Part shown: piece by piece, positions 25,018 to 33,434 of the stretch
How the letters are laid out: every line of letters begins with the position of its first letter
Numbering within the stretch: the stretch's first letter is position 1
Origin: an uncultured Collinsella sp.
GTDB taxonomy: Bacteria; Actinomycetota; Coriobacteriia; Coriobacteriales; Coriobacteriaceae
Assembly (NCBI GenBank): GCA_900542165.1
Contig: UQMM01000003.1
Span: 56,511 to 120,510 of the forward strand
DNA: 64,000 nucleotides
Direction of reading: 5' to 3'
Made by a program: the position numbers and the translations under genes
The notes under the pieces: model-generated
Told to the model about the DNA's origin: nothing
The model's input: the letters and a program-made list of their open reading frames with translations, nothing else
Database searches by the model: none

Positions 25018-25129
25018 TGAGGATCGGGATTGAAAGTGGGGAGTGCGAGTGAGTGCGAATGCGGCGGATACTGATACGATAGGTACGTCAGCAACTGCCG
25101 CCGAGCGGCTCAAACGAAAGGAACCCTGT

Positions 25130-27079
25130 ATGGAGTCCTCCGCCTATCCGATGCTCTTTAGCCCGATCAAGGTCGGTACGACCGAGGTCAAGAACCGCGT
25201 CTTTATGCCGCCGGTATCTACCAACCTGGCCGATCACGGCTATGTGACCGACGACTTGGTCGATCATTACCGTGCCCGCGCCAAGGGCGGCGTGGGCCTG
25301 ATCATCACCGAGGTCGTGACGGTCGAGCCCACCTATACCTATCTGCCGGGTGACATGTGCTGCTACGACGACACGTTTATTCCCGGCTGGGAAAAGCTCG
25401 CCGCCGCCGTGCATGAGTACGGCTGCAAGATCATGCCGCAGCTCTTCCACCCCGCCTACATGGCCTTTAACATTCCGGGCACGCCTCGCCTGATCGCTCC
25501 GTCCTTTGTGGGCCCGTCTTACGCCCGCGAGGCACCGCGCCCCATCACGGTCGACGAGATTCACGAGCTTACGCATCAGTTTGGCGACGCAGCGGTGCGT
25601 ATGAAAAAGGCTGGTGTCGATGGCGTCGAGGTCCATGCGGCGCACGCCCACGGCATGCTTGGCGGCTTTTTGACTCCGCTCTACAACAAGCGTACCGACG
25701 AGTACGGCGGCTCGCTCGACGCCCGCATGCGCTTCCTGCTTGAGGTCATCGCCGAGATTCGCGAGCGTTGCGGCAAGGACTTTATCATCGACGTCCGCAT
25801 CTCGGGCGATGAGTACACCGATGGCGGTCTGACCCTCAACGACATGATCTACGTTTCGCGTCGCCTGGAAAAGGCCGGCGTCGACATGATTCACGTGTCG
25901 GGCGGCACCACCATCAAGCGCGGCTCTGCGATTCCCGCCGCTGGTACCCAGCAGGCCTCGCACGCCGCTTGCTCGCGTGAGATTAAGAAGCACGTGAACA
26001 TTCCCGTTGCCACGGTCGGCCGCATTAACGAGGCCTGGATCGCCGAGGAGCTGATCGAGGACGGCGCTGCCGACATCTGCATGATGGGCCGCGCCAATCT
26101 GTGCGATGCCGAGTTCTGCAACAAGGCAGCCGCCGGCAACGCCGATGACATCCGCCCCTGCATCGGCTGCCTGCGCTGCCTGAACGGCATTATGTTCGGC
26201 AAGCGCATCTCCTGCACTGTCAACCCGGACGTGGAGCGCGACGAGGCTGGCTACGAGCCTGCCACCGAGGCCAAGAACGTACTGGTTGTGGGCGCCGGTC
26301 CCGCGGGCATGGAGGCGGCGTTCATTGCCGCCAAGCGCGGTCACAACGTGGTGCTCGTGGATAAGCAGGACGAGCCGGGCGGCGAGATGCGTATCGCAGC
26401 CGTTCCGCCGGCAAAGCAGGAACTCACCCGCGTGATCAAGTATCAGTATCGTCGCCTGGCCGAGGCCGGCGTGAAGTGCGTATTTGGCACCGAGCTTACT
26501 GCCGAGGACATTCAGCGTGACTACGCGGGCTACGAGGTTGTCCTGGCTTATGGCGCCGAGCCCATCGCTCCGGCCTTCATGCAGGGCTTTAAGCAGGTTA
26601 TGACGGCCGACGACCTGCTGGGCGGCAAGGCTTTCCCGGGCAAGAAGATCGTCATCGTGGGCGGCGGCACCGTTGGCTGCGAGACGGCCGATTACCTGGC
26701 CCCGTTGGTCAACGACCTGTCGCCGGCCAACCGCGATGTCACCGTCATCGAGATGACCAAGACGCTCGCCGCCAACGAGGGCGGTGCCGGTCGCGCGGTG
26801 CTTATCACGCGCATGCTCTCCAAGGGCGTCCACGTGCTGACCGAGGCCAAGGTGACCGAGATTACCGAGGACACTATCAGTTACGAGAAGGACGGCGAGG
26901 TCCACACCATCACCGGTGCCGATACGCTGGTGCTTGCCATGGGCTATCGTCCCAATACCAAGTTGGCCGACGACCTTGCCGCTGCCGGTGTTGCCACCCA
27001 CGTGCTGGGCGACGCCCAGAAGTGTGGCAACATCCGCGATGCCATCGGCGATGGCTACAAGGTTGCCTGCGAGCTCTAG
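25130..27079 (+). CDS. Old-yellow-enzyme-type NADH:flavin oxidoreductase (2-enoate/2,4-dienoyl-CoA reductase family)
   Basis: A 649-residue protein. Residues 1 to about 330 form the FMN TIM barrel (FMPPVSTNLADHGYVTD, HAAHAHGMLGGFLTPLYNKRTDEYGGS). A 4Fe-4S site CIGCLRC with a fourth Cys 12 residues later follows. The C-terminal half is a FAD/NAD(P) module (GAGPAGMEAA, GGGTVGCETADYLA). The layout is that of FadH, enoate reductases and the BaiCD/BaiH bile-acid reductases. It reduces an activated C=C bond of an unknown substrate. The start at 25130 has GAAAGGAA upstream; the frame opens earlier, over sequence without family similarity. It sits within the pectin region, but a link to pectin is not shown. 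Confidence 0.83.
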   Translation: MESSAYPMLFSPIKVGTTEVKNRVFMPPVSTNLADHGYVTDDLVDHYRARAKGGVGLIITEVVTVEPTYTYLPGDMCCYDDTFIPGWEKLAAAVHEYGCKIMPQLFHPAYMAFNIPGTPRLIAPSFVGPSYAREAPRPITVDEIHELTHQFGDAAVRMKKAGVDGVEVHAAHAHGMLGGFLTPLYNKRTDEYGGSLDARMRFLLEVIAEIRERCGKDFIIDVRISGDEYTDGGLTLNDMIYVSRRLEKAGVDMIHVSGGTTIKRGSAIPAAGTQQASHAACSREIKKHVNIPVATVGRINEAWIAEELIEDGAADICMMGRANLCDAEFCNKAAAGNADDIRPCIGCLRCLNGIMFGKRISCTVNPDVERDEAGYEPATEAKNVLVVGAGPAGMEAAFIAAKRGHNVVLVDKQDEPGGEMRIAAVPPAKQELTRVIKYQYRRLAEAGVKCVFGTELTAEDIQRDYAGYEVVLAYGAEPIAPAFMQGFKQVMTADDLLGGKAFPGKKIVIVGGGTVGCETADYLAPLVNDLSPANRDVTVIEMTKTLAANEGGAGRAVLITRMLSKGVHVLTEAKVTEITEDTISYEKDGEVHTITGADTLVLAMGYRPNTKLADDLAAAGVATHVLGDAQKCGNIRDAIGDGYKVACEL

Positions 27080-27136
27080 TCAACCCCTTGGTGCATGGGG
27101 GACCTGTCTCCGCGGCGTCAGTCGGTAAATAGCAAA

Positions 27137-27174
27137 AAGCGACGGCCGTCCCGTACGTGGGACGGCCGTCGCTT
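27137..27174. terminator. Bidirectional terminator between converging genes
   Basis: AAGCGACGGCCGTCCC pairs perfectly with its complement (16 bp) around GTACGT, with A-rich and T-containing flanks. It serves the oxidoreductase (+) and the RpiB-like gene (-). Confidence 0.85.
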
Positions 27175-27199
27175 GCGTTAGTTGCAATAGGTCGTACGA

Positions 27200-27841
27200 T
27201 TAGAGCCCCAGGAGCTCCTTGACCTTGGCGATGATGGCCTCGTCGGTGGCGTTGGCAAAGAAGTACTCCTGGAAGTGCTCGCCGGCAAGTGCGCCCTTCA
27301 CCAGGTCCTGATCGATCTCGCCCAGGACGTCGACGAGCGGACGCATGGTCACAGCGCGGACGCTGTCGAGAATCTTCTTGTTGCGCTGCTCGGGCTCAAC
27401 ACGCTCGGCCGGATAGCCGTTGCCCGAACCAAAGCCAAAGAGCTTCTCGAAGGTGTACTCGAGGTTGAGCTCCTGGCCCCAGCCGTTCTTGAGCGCGAAG
27501 GGCATGGCGACGGCGTTGCCATCGTTGACCTGGGCAAAGGTGTAGGCATCGAGCGGGTCGGCAACATGGCCGCACAGCACGCCGGGGAAGGAGTTGCAGG
27601 CGAGCATAGCGCCCTCGCCGGTGCCGCAGCCGGTCACGACGTAGTCGGCAGCACCGGAGTTCAGCAGCACGGCGGCAAGAATGCCGTTCTGCACGTAGGT
27701 GAGGGGCTTGGCGTCGGCGTCGGCATACATACCATAGTTAAAGACAGTGTGGCCCATGGGCTCGACAACCTTCTTAAGCGCAGCCTCGATCATGGGGTTC
27801 TTGGAGTTCTGAGAATTCTCGTTGATCAGAGCGATTTTCAT
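27200..27841 (-). CDS. RpiB/LacA/LacB-family isomerase, candidate 4-deoxy-5-keto-uronate isomerase (DhuI-type)
   Basis: A 213-residue protein starting MKIALINENSQNSKNP, with the family phosphate-loop-like motif VVTGCGTGEGAMLACNSFPGV. It is longer than ribose-5-phosphate isomerase B (about 150 residues), with an extra C-terminal region. The neighbouring gene upstream on the same strand is a KduD-like reductase. In streptococci an RpiB-family isomerase (DhuI) and a short-chain reductase (DhuD) replace KduI and KduD in turning unsaturated uronate into KDG, and this pair fits that. No KduI gene is in the window. The start has GGAAGG 10 bp upstream. The DhuI role is inferred from family and context. 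Confidence 0.75.
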   Translation of the reverse strand: MKIALINENSQNSKNPMIEAALKKVVEPMGHTVFNYGMYADADAKPLTYVQNGILAAVLLNSGAADYVVTGCGTGEGAMLACNSFPGVLCGHVADPLDAYTFAQVNDGNAVAMPFALKNGWGQELNLEYTFEKLFGFGSGNGYPAERVEPEQRNKKILDSVRAVTMRPLVDVLGEIDQDLVKGALAGEHFQEYFFANATDEAIIAKVKELLGL

Positions 27842-27889
27842 GATAGGTAACCTTCCGCTATTTTCTGAATTAATTGTTCGTTATGTTGA

Positions 27890-27916
27890 GCGGCATCTCC
27901 AACAGAGATGCCGCTC
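27890..27916 (-). terminator. Hairpin between kduD and the RpiB-like gene
   Basis: AGCGGCATCT and AGATGCCGCT form a perfect 10-bp stem with a 7-base loop, 48 bp upstream of the RpiB-like start. It could be an attenuator or an mRNA processing hairpin. Confidence 0.5.
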
Positions 27917-27920
27917 TGCG

Positions 27921-28030
27921 GGCGGCGGACGATAAGGTCTGTCGCGAGTTCCGCACGAGCCGAAGAGCACTTAATGTGCTCTTCGTGCGAGTCAGGACTG
28001 TTCGAGCAGCAGACCTTATCGTCCACCGCC
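27921..28030. repeat. 110-bp nested inverted repeat (structured intergenic element)
   Basis: The outer 21-bp arms (GGCGG-n-GGACGATAAGGTCTG at 27921-27941 and 28010-28030) differ at one position. A second perfect 10-bp stem, CGAAGAGCAC / GTGCTCTTCG (27961-27970, 27976-27985), sits inside. The element lies in the 202-bp gap between kduD and the RpiB-like gene and has no reading frame. Confidence 0.65.
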
Positions 28031-28043
28031 TCGCCCAGACGTC

Positions 28044-28853
28044 TTACTGCGGTTGCTTGCCGATGTAGGCCAAGATTCCGCCGTCGACGTAGAGGATGTG
28101 CCCGTTGACGAAGTTCGATGCGTCGGATGCCAAGAACACGGCGGGGCCCTTCAGGTCCTCGGGCGTGCCCCAACGGGCGGCCGGCGTCTTGGCGATGATG
28201 AACTGGTCAAACGGGTGGCGGCTGCCGTCGGGCTGCGTCTCGCGCAGCGGCGCGGTCTGCGGCGTGGCGATGTAGCCGGGCCCAATGCCGTTGCACTGGA
28301 TATTGGCCTCGCCAAACTCAGAGCAGATGTTCTTGGTGAGCATCTTGAGTCCGCCCTTGGCGGCGGCGTAGCCGGCAATGGTCTCGCGGCCCAGCTCGCT
28401 CATCATGGAGCAGATGTTGATGATCTTGCCGTGACCCTTGGCGATCATGCCCGGCAGGCAGGCCTTGGACACGATAAACGGGGCGTTGAGGTCGATATCG
28501 ACGACACGGCGGAAGTCCTCGGCGCTCATGTCGAGCATCGGCGTGCGCTGGATGACGCCGGCATTGTTGACCAGGATATCGGGCGTGGTGCCAAAGTCGG
28601 CCTCGATCTTGGCGATGAGATCGGTGACGACAGCCTCGTCGGTGACATCGGCAACATAGCCGTGAGCATCAAAGCCCAGCTCGCGGTAGTGCTTCTCGGC
28701 CTCGGTGACCTTGTCGGCATGACGGGCGTTAAAGGCGATCTTGGCACCGGCTTCGCCGAGCGCCTCGGCAATGGCCATTCCAATACCGTAGGTGGCGCCG
28801 GTCACCAGTGCGACCTTGCCATCTAGGCGGAAGCTGTCCATAAGATCAGACAT
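28044..28853 (-). CDS. kduD: 2-keto-3-deoxygluconate-forming reductase, KduD/DhuD-type short-chain dehydrogenase
   Basis: A 269-residue short-chain dehydrogenase/reductase. NAD(P)-binding TGATYGIG is near residue 20, NNAG follows, and the catalytic Ser (ICSMMS) and YAAAK are in place. KduD is about 250 residues. KduD or DhuD reduces the diketo sugar acid made from unsaturated uronate to 2-keto-3-deoxygluconate. The start at 28853 (MSDLMDSF) has AAAGGA 6 bp upstream; nine extra in-frame codons before it overlap the ribosome site. A consensus GTGAACGTTCAC operator lies upstream at 28959-28970, joining it to the uxa/GH105 regulon. Confidence 0.86.
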   Translation of the reverse strand: MSDLMDSFRLDGKVALVTGATYGIGMAIAEALGEAGAKIAFNARHADKVTEAEKHYRELGFDAHGYVADVTDEAVVTDLIAKIEADFGTTPDILVNNAGVIQRTPMLDMSAEDFRRVVDIDLNAPFIVSKACLPGMIAKGHGKIINICSMMSELGRETIAGYAAAKGGLKMLTKNICSEFGEANIQCNGIGPGYIATPQTAPLRETQPDGSRHPFDQFIIAKTPAARWGTPEDLKGPAVFLASDASNFVNGHILYVDGGILAYIGKQPQ

Positions 28854-28870
28854 AGCGATCCTTTCAAAAG

Positions 28871-28880
28871 AAACGTTCAT
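28871..28880. promoter_or_regulatory. Degenerate LacI-type operator in the kduD leader
   Basis: AAACGTTCAT keeps the AACGTT core, 18 bp before the kduD start codon. It is weak on its own. Its core is 90 bp from that of the upstream site. Confidence 0.4.
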
Positions 28881-28957
28881 CTATATAAGTCTTGCTTTTT
28901 ATACTAGGTCAGTATAGGAGAAGAGGAGGATTTAAGAATCAGATTCTCCTAAAAACA

Positions 28958-28970
28958 GGTGAACGTTCAC
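28958..28970. promoter_or_regulatory. LacI-type operator upstream of kduD
   Basis: GGTGAACGTTCAC contains the perfect 12-bp palindrome GTGAACGTTCAC. It is in the gap between kduD and the GntR gene, about 105 bp before the kduD start. Confidence 0.7.
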
Positions 28971-29012
28971 TTTTAAAAGGCGAACGGTTGTAGATAATTG
29001 TCGCGATGACTG

Positions 29013-29705
29013 CTATTCGCCCTGATCTTGCGTGCCCTCTGCGATCATGTTGCGGTTGTACACCAGATGCAGGTACATCGCATCGTGCGCTGCGGTGGGA
29101 TTGCGCGCGGCGATGGCGTCGGCCACGCCACGGTGGGTGCGGATGGTCTCCTCAACCAGCTTTTTGCCGGTCACGTCAATAAACAGGGGGACAGACGCCT
29201 TGAGCACGCCCATCAGGCGGGGAACGACGAGGTTTCCGGAGCTTTCGGCAATGGCATTGTGGAACGCGGTGTCGGCGGCGGAGTAATCCTCACCGGCCTC
29301 GGCCAGGCGCTCGGATTCGTCGCAGAGCTCTTTGATACAGACGACCTGGTCGTTAGTTGCGTGCTCTGCGGCCATGCTGGCCATCTGCGGCTCGATCATA
29401 AAGCGCACCTCGAGTAGGTCGCGCGCCAGACGCTGCTTGTCGTCGATAAAGGTAAAGCCCAGCGGGTCGTCGGCAACGCCGGGGTTTGACGCCACATAGG
29501 TGCCCGAACCCTGCTTAATGCGCACGATATTGCGCGACTGCAGCAACTTCATGGCTTCGCGCACGGTGCTCCTGCCGGCGCCCAAGCGCTCGACCAGCAC
29601 GGTTTCCTTAGGCAGGCGATCGCCTTGCTCAAGGTGTTCATCCAGAATCAATTGAATGATTTTCTCTGAAATCTGCTCGGGGAGTCCCGAATCGGCTCGT
29701 GCCAC
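29013..29705 (-). CDS. GntR/FadR-family transcriptional regulator
   Basis: A 230-residue regulator with the GntR winged helix (LPKETVLVERLGAGRSTVREAMKLLQ, then IVRIKQGSGTYV) and a C-terminal all-helical FCD ligand domain with metal-ligand histidines (FHNAI, THRGVADAI). The start is GTG at 29705 with GAGGTG just upstream. It is transcribed away from gntP, and the 234-bp gap between them holds two palindromes, so it most likely controls gntP and the dehydratase. FCD regulators of this type usually sense sugar acids; gluconate or KDG is a guess. Confidence 0.88.
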   Translation of the reverse strand: MARADSGLPEQISEKIIQLILDEHLEQGDRLPKETVLVERLGAGRSTVREAMKLLQSRNIVRIKQGSGTYVASNPGVADDPLGFTFIDDKQRLARDLLEVRFMIEPQMASMAAEHATNDQVVCIKELCDESERLAEAGEDYSAADTAFHNAIAESSGNLVVPRLMGVLKASVPLFIDVTGKKLVEETIRTHRGVADAIAARNPTAAHDAMYLHLVYNRNMIAEGTQDQGE

Positions 29706-29830
29706 GCTTCACCTCATATCAAAAGAATTCATCTGAGCTATTTTAGCGCACTGCGAACGCTATGCAGACGGCTTGACATGAATCAGCTGCCACATATATG
29801 CCGTTCGCAGCTCTTTTCCGACCGTTCATC

Positions 29831-29849
29831 AAATACATCAGATGTATTT
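29831..29849. promoter_or_regulatory. Candidate GntR operator (palindrome)
   Basis: AAATACATCAGATGTATTT has perfect 8-bp arms around CAG. It lies between the divergent GntR and gntP genes and has the ATGTAT type of half site seen in several FadR-subfamily operators. Confidence 0.55.
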
Positions 29850-29870
29850 CGAACAAATTTCAAAATGAAA

Positions 29871-29926
29871 CATCAGACCTTTCCAAAACACGCTATAGTC
29901 ATCAGACGAATTCAAAAGGTCTGATG
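29871..29926. promoter_or_regulatory. Inverted repeat CATCAGACCTTT flanking the gntP promoter
   Basis: Perfect 12-bp arms at 29871-29882 and 29915-29926. A third ATCAGAC lies between them (29901-29907), and TATAGT at 29894-29899 may be the -10. This is a second candidate operator set for the divergent GntR regulator. Confidence 0.55.
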
Positions 29927-29939
29927 AATTGGAGGAAAG

Positions 29940-31301
29940 ATGTCAGACCCAACGTTTATGGCTGATCCCACCAGGCTGGTTATCGCCGTCATCGTGGGCA
30001 TCGCGCTGCTGCTTGCGCTTATCATCAAGTTCAAGCTGCACCCCGTGCTGTCGATGATGGTCTCGGCGCTCGTGATCGGTATCGGTGCCGGCATGCCGCT
30101 CGACATGGTGGCAGACACCGTCACCAAGGGCGTGGGCACCACGCTGCAAAACATCGCCCTGCTCATTGGCCTGGGATCGATGTTTGGCCAGATTTTGGAG
30201 GAGAGCGGCGGCGCCAAGAAGATCGCCCATACCTTCATTGACACCTTTGGCCAGGGCCACTCCAGCTGGGCGTTGGGCATCACCGGTTTGGTCATCGGCA
30301 CTACGGTGTTCTTTGAGGCCGGCGTAGTCGTTTTGATTCCGCTTGCGTTTAGCGTGGCGTCGCAGACCAAGAAGTCGACCCTCTACTACGGCATCGCCCT
30401 GCTCGCGGGACTTGCCGCTGGCTATGCGTTTGTGCCGCCTTCGGCCGGTTCGGTCCTGGTCGCCGGCACGCTCGGTGTCGACCTGGGCACTATGATCCTC
30501 GTCGGTATCCCCACCGCCTTCATCGCCATGGCGATTGCCGGCGTCATCTGGGGCCGCAATGTGGGCGGCCGCATCTTTACGGACGTCCCCGAGCATTTCA
30601 CTTCCGCCGAGGGTGCGAGTGACGACAAGGAGCTTCCCTCCTTTGGCATGGTACTCGCGATCGTGCTCACGCCGCTTTGTCTGATTTTGCTGGGCACGTT
30701 GTCCTCTTATATCCCCATGCCCGCCGAGCTCGCCTCGATTCTCGCCTTCCTGGGCAAGCCGTTCGTCGCTTTGACGCTCGCCACGCTCGTCGCGATGTAT
30801 CTGCTGGGCGCGCGCCGCGGCTACTCCGGCGCCGAGCTCAAGGCCCTGCTCGACCGTTCTCTTAAGCCCGTCGGCATGATCTTGCTGGTTATCGCCTGTG
30901 GCGGCGTCATTCGCTGGATGCTGCAAGACTGCGGCTTGGGCCAGGTTATCGGCCCTATGCTCGAGGCCTCACCGCTGCCTTTGGTGGTCGTTGCCTTTTT
31001 GATTGCCGTCATGGTGCGCGCCTCTGTCGGCAGCTCCATCGTCTCTATGACCATGGCATCGGGCATTATGGCTGCCATGCCCGCGGTCGCTGGTGCTTCG
31101 GTGCTCATGCGTGCCGCTATCTGTCTTGCCATCTGCGGCGGCGCCACGGCCCTCTCGCACGTCAACGATGCCGGTTTTTGGATGTGCTCTTCGTTCCTGG
31201 AGATTGACGAGAAGACCACCCTCAAGTCCTGGACCGTTATGGAGACGCTCATCGGCCTTTCGGGTCTTGCCTGCGCCTTGGTGATTTCGTTCTTCGCCTA
31301 G
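29940..31301 (+). CDS. gntP: GntP-family gluconate:H+ symporter
   Basis: A 453-residue membrane protein with about 12-14 hydrophobic segments. KFKLHPVLSMMVSALVIGIGAGMPL near the start, ESGGAKKIAHTFIDTFGQGHSSWALGITGLVIGTTVFFEAGVVVLIPLAFSV, and the C-terminal HVNDAGFWMCSSFLEIDEKTTLKSWTVMETLIGLSGL are GntP family hallmarks. Substrates of the family are gluconate and related sugar acids. The ribosome site TTGGAGG is adjacent. The IlvD/Edd dehydratase follows 108 bp downstream and the divergent GntR regulator lies upstream, so the three form a sugar-acid uptake unit. Confidence 0.92.
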   Translation: MSDPTFMADPTRLVIAVIVGIALLLALIIKFKLHPVLSMMVSALVIGIGAGMPLDMVADTVTKGVGTTLQNIALLIGLGSMFGQILEESGGAKKIAHTFIDTFGQGHSSWALGITGLVIGTTVFFEAGVVVLIPLAFSVASQTKKSTLYYGIALLAGLAAGYAFVPPSAGSVLVAGTLGVDLGTMILVGIPTAFIAMAIAGVIWGRNVGGRIFTDVPEHFTSAEGASDDKELPSFGMVLAIVLTPLCLILLGTLSSYIPMPAELASILAFLGKPFVALTLATLVAMYLLGARRGYSGAELKALLDRSLKPVGMILLVIACGGVIRWMLQDCGLGQVIGPMLEASPLPLVVVAFLIAVMVRASVGSSIVSMTMASGIMAAMPAVAGASVLMRAAICLAICGGATALSHVNDAGFWMCSSFLEIDEKTTLKSWTVMETLIGLSGLACALVISFFA

Positions 31302-31409
31302 TTCGCGTAGCTAAGCATCTTTAACCGAGTGCATCGCTCGGTACCCATTTTCACCTGATTCATTCACCAACGATTGGTACAACCGTTCAAACCAAAAGAG
31401 GAGAACATC

Positions 31410-33188
31410 ATGGACGAGAGGACCAAAGCACAGATTCAGCAGGAGGCCGCCGACCTGGTTGCCAAGCTGCAGCCGCGTTCTGGCAAGTTCCGCACCATCA
31501 GTCCCGAGATGGACCCGCTGCGCCTGGGCTCTGGCTGGAGCATCGAAGACCTGGACAAGCCACAGGTCATTATCGAGTCGACGTTTGGCGACTCGCACCC
31601 GGGTTCTGCCGGCCTGTTTGAGTTGGTCGAGGAGGTCCGTGCTGGCGTTGCCGAGGCTGGCGGTCACGGTGCCCGTTACTTCTGCACCGATATCTGCGAC
31701 GGCGAGGCCCAGGGACACGACGGCATTAACTACTCGCTGCCCAGCCGCGACATGATCGCCAACATGATCGAGATCCACGCCAAGGCCACCCCGTTCGATG
31801 CCGGTGTCTTCGTTGCCAGCTGCGATAAGGGCCTGCCCGCGAACCTCATGGCCATGGGCCGCATCAACATCCCCTCGATTGTCGTCACCGGCGGCGTCAT
31901 GGATGCCGGCCCCGACCTGCTGACCCTGGAGCAGCTCGGCGCTATCTCGGCTCGCTACGAGCGCGGCGAGATCTCCCGTGAGGAGCTCGAGTTCGCCAAG
32001 CATAACGCCTGCCCCAGCTGCGGCGCCTGCTCCTTTATGGGCACCGCCTCGACCATGCAGGTTACCGCCGAGGCCCTGGGCCTTATGCTCCCCGGCACGG
32101 CCCTGCTGCCCGCAACCAGCTCCGATCTGCGTGAGTTTGCGCGCGAGGCCGGCCGCCAGTCCGTGTGGCTCTCCGAGCACAACCTGTGTCCCCGCGACAT
32201 CGTGACCAAGGAGTCCTTCGAGAACCTCATCATGGTCCACGGCGCCATCTCCGGTTCCACCAACTCGCTGCTGCACATCCCCGCGATCGCCCGCGAGTTT
32301 GGCATCGAGATGTCCGCCGACGACTTCGATCGCCTGCACCGTGGCGCCCACTACCTGCTCAACGTTCGCCCCGCAGGCGAGTGGCCGGCGCAGTTCTTCT
32401 ACTATGCGGGCGGCGTGCCGCGCATCATGGAGGAGATCAAGTCGATGCTCCACCTCGACGTTATGACCGTCACCGGCAAGACTCTCGGCGAGAACCTCGA
32501 GGATCTCAAGAACAACGGTTACTACGAGAAGTGCGGCCGCTACCTGGAGAAGTGGAACCTCAAGCGCGAGGACATCATTCGCCCGTTTGACCAGGCCTTT
32601 GGTACCGACGGCTCCATCGCCATCCTACACGGCAACCTTGCTCCCGAGGGCGCCGTCGTCAAGCACACCGTCGTCCCGCGCGAGATGTTCCAGGCTACGC
32701 TCAAGGCTCGCCCGTTCGATTGTGAGGAGGACGCCATTCACGCCGTCCTGACGCACGAGATCAAGCCCGGCGACGCCGTCATCATTCGTTATGAGGGCCC
32801 TAAGGGCTCCGGCATGCCCGAGATGTTCTACACCACTGAGGCTATCGCCAGCGATCCCGAGCTGGGTGCGAGCATTGCCCTGATCACCGATGGCCGCTTC
32901 TCCGGCGCCTCCAAGGGCCCGGCTATCGGTCACGTTTCGCCCGAGGCTGCCGTGGGCGGCCCGATTGCCCTGATCGAGGAAGGTGATCTGATCCAGATCA
33001 ACATCCCCGAGCGCTCGCTGTCCATCGTGGGCATCGCCGGCAAGGAGATGGAGCCGGCTGAGGTCGACGCCGTCCTGGCCGAGCGCCGAGCCGCTTGGAA
33101 GCCCAAGGCTAATCGCTATACCTCCGGCACGCTCAAGTTCTTTACCGAGCATGCAGTTTCCGCCATTCAGGGTGGCTACATGGAGTAG
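31410..33188 (+). CDS. IlvD/Edd-family dehydratase, candidate gluconate (sugar acid) dehydratase
   Basis: A 592-residue Fe-S dehydratase. Cluster cysteines lie in ICDGEAQGHDG, VASCDKGLPANLMAM and CPSCGACSFMGTAST, and the C-terminal half has GPKGSGMPEM and LITDGRFSGASKGPAIGHVSPEA. Members dehydrate dihydroxyacids (IlvD), 6-phosphogluconate (Edd) or free sugar acids. With gntP just upstream and KDG kinase and KDPG aldolase near 37 kb, dehydration of D-gluconate (or a stereoisomer) to a 2-keto-3-deoxy acid is the best guess. A branched-chain role is less likely, since no ilv genes are nearby. The start at 31410 has AAGAGGAG upstream. Confidence 0.82.
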   Translation: MDERTKAQIQQEAADLVAKLQPRSGKFRTISPEMDPLRLGSGWSIEDLDKPQVIIESTFGDSHPGSAGLFELVEEVRAGVAEAGGHGARYFCTDICDGEAQGHDGINYSLPSRDMIANMIEIHAKATPFDAGVFVASCDKGLPANLMAMGRINIPSIVVTGGVMDAGPDLLTLEQLGAISARYERGEISREELEFAKHNACPSCGACSFMGTASTMQVTAEALGLMLPGTALLPATSSDLREFAREAGRQSVWLSEHNLCPRDIVTKESFENLIMVHGAISGSTNSLLHIPAIAREFGIEMSADDFDRLHRGAHYLLNVRPAGEWPAQFFYYAGGVPRIMEEIKSMLHLDVMTVTGKTLGENLEDLKNNGYYEKCGRYLEKWNLKREDIIRPFDQAFGTDGSIAILHGNLAPEGAVVKHTVVPREMFQATLKARPFDCEEDAIHAVLTHEIKPGDAVIIRYEGPKGSGMPEMFYTTEAIASDPELGASIALITDGRFSGASKGPAIGHVSPEAAVGGPIALIEEGDLIQINIPERSLSIVGIAGKEMEPAEVDAVLAERRAAWKPKANRYTSGTLKFFTEHAVSAIQGGYME

Positions 33189-33229
33189 CGCCCATGCGCA
33201 TCGATTCCCTCTCATAGATGTGCGGCACG

Positions 33230-33265
33230 AAAGGCCCCAAGCTCACACGAGCTCGGGGCCTTTTT
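33230..33265 (+). terminator. Terminator after the dehydratase gene
   Basis: AAAGGCCCCAAGCTC pairs with GAGCTCGGGGCCTTT around a 4-base loop (one mismatch) and is followed by TT. Confidence 0.88.
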
Positions 33266-33362
33266 CGTCTGGATTGGGGACGCATAGCCGGACGAAAGCG
33301 CGTTGCGTTTGGCGTAAAACCATACGAAAGTGCAATTTGCGTCTTATTTCCGAACGTAAAAC

Positions 33363-33415
33363 AGACGAAAACCGTTTACGTCTGCTTTAAATCCGTATGA
33401 AAACGGTTTTCGTCT
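33363..33415 (-). terminator. Inverted repeat after the ATPase gene, candidate terminator
   Basis: AGACGAAAACCGTTT at 33363-33377 is perfectly complementary to 33401-33415. It lies 20 bp beyond the ATPase stop. The 33270-33360 stretch holds further loose repeats of the CGTAAAAC / ACGAAA type. Confidence 0.55.
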
Positions 33416-33434
33416 TGCAGGACAGTTGCCGTTT

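Noticed and set aside
25088..27001. Open frame of 637 codons antisense to the OYE-type oxidoreductase
   Set aside because: Same codon-bias artefact. The translation is Gly/Val/Leu/His-rich with no domain and no ribosome site.
27890..28043. Known riboswitch class in the kduD-isomerase gap
   Set aside because: I could not match it to any named riboswitch consensus; only the inverted repeats are supported.
31410..33188. Assignment of the dehydratase as IlvD of branched-chain synthesis
   Set aside because: Possible by family, but gntP upstream, the divergent GntR and the absence of ilv genes argue for a sugar acid substrate.
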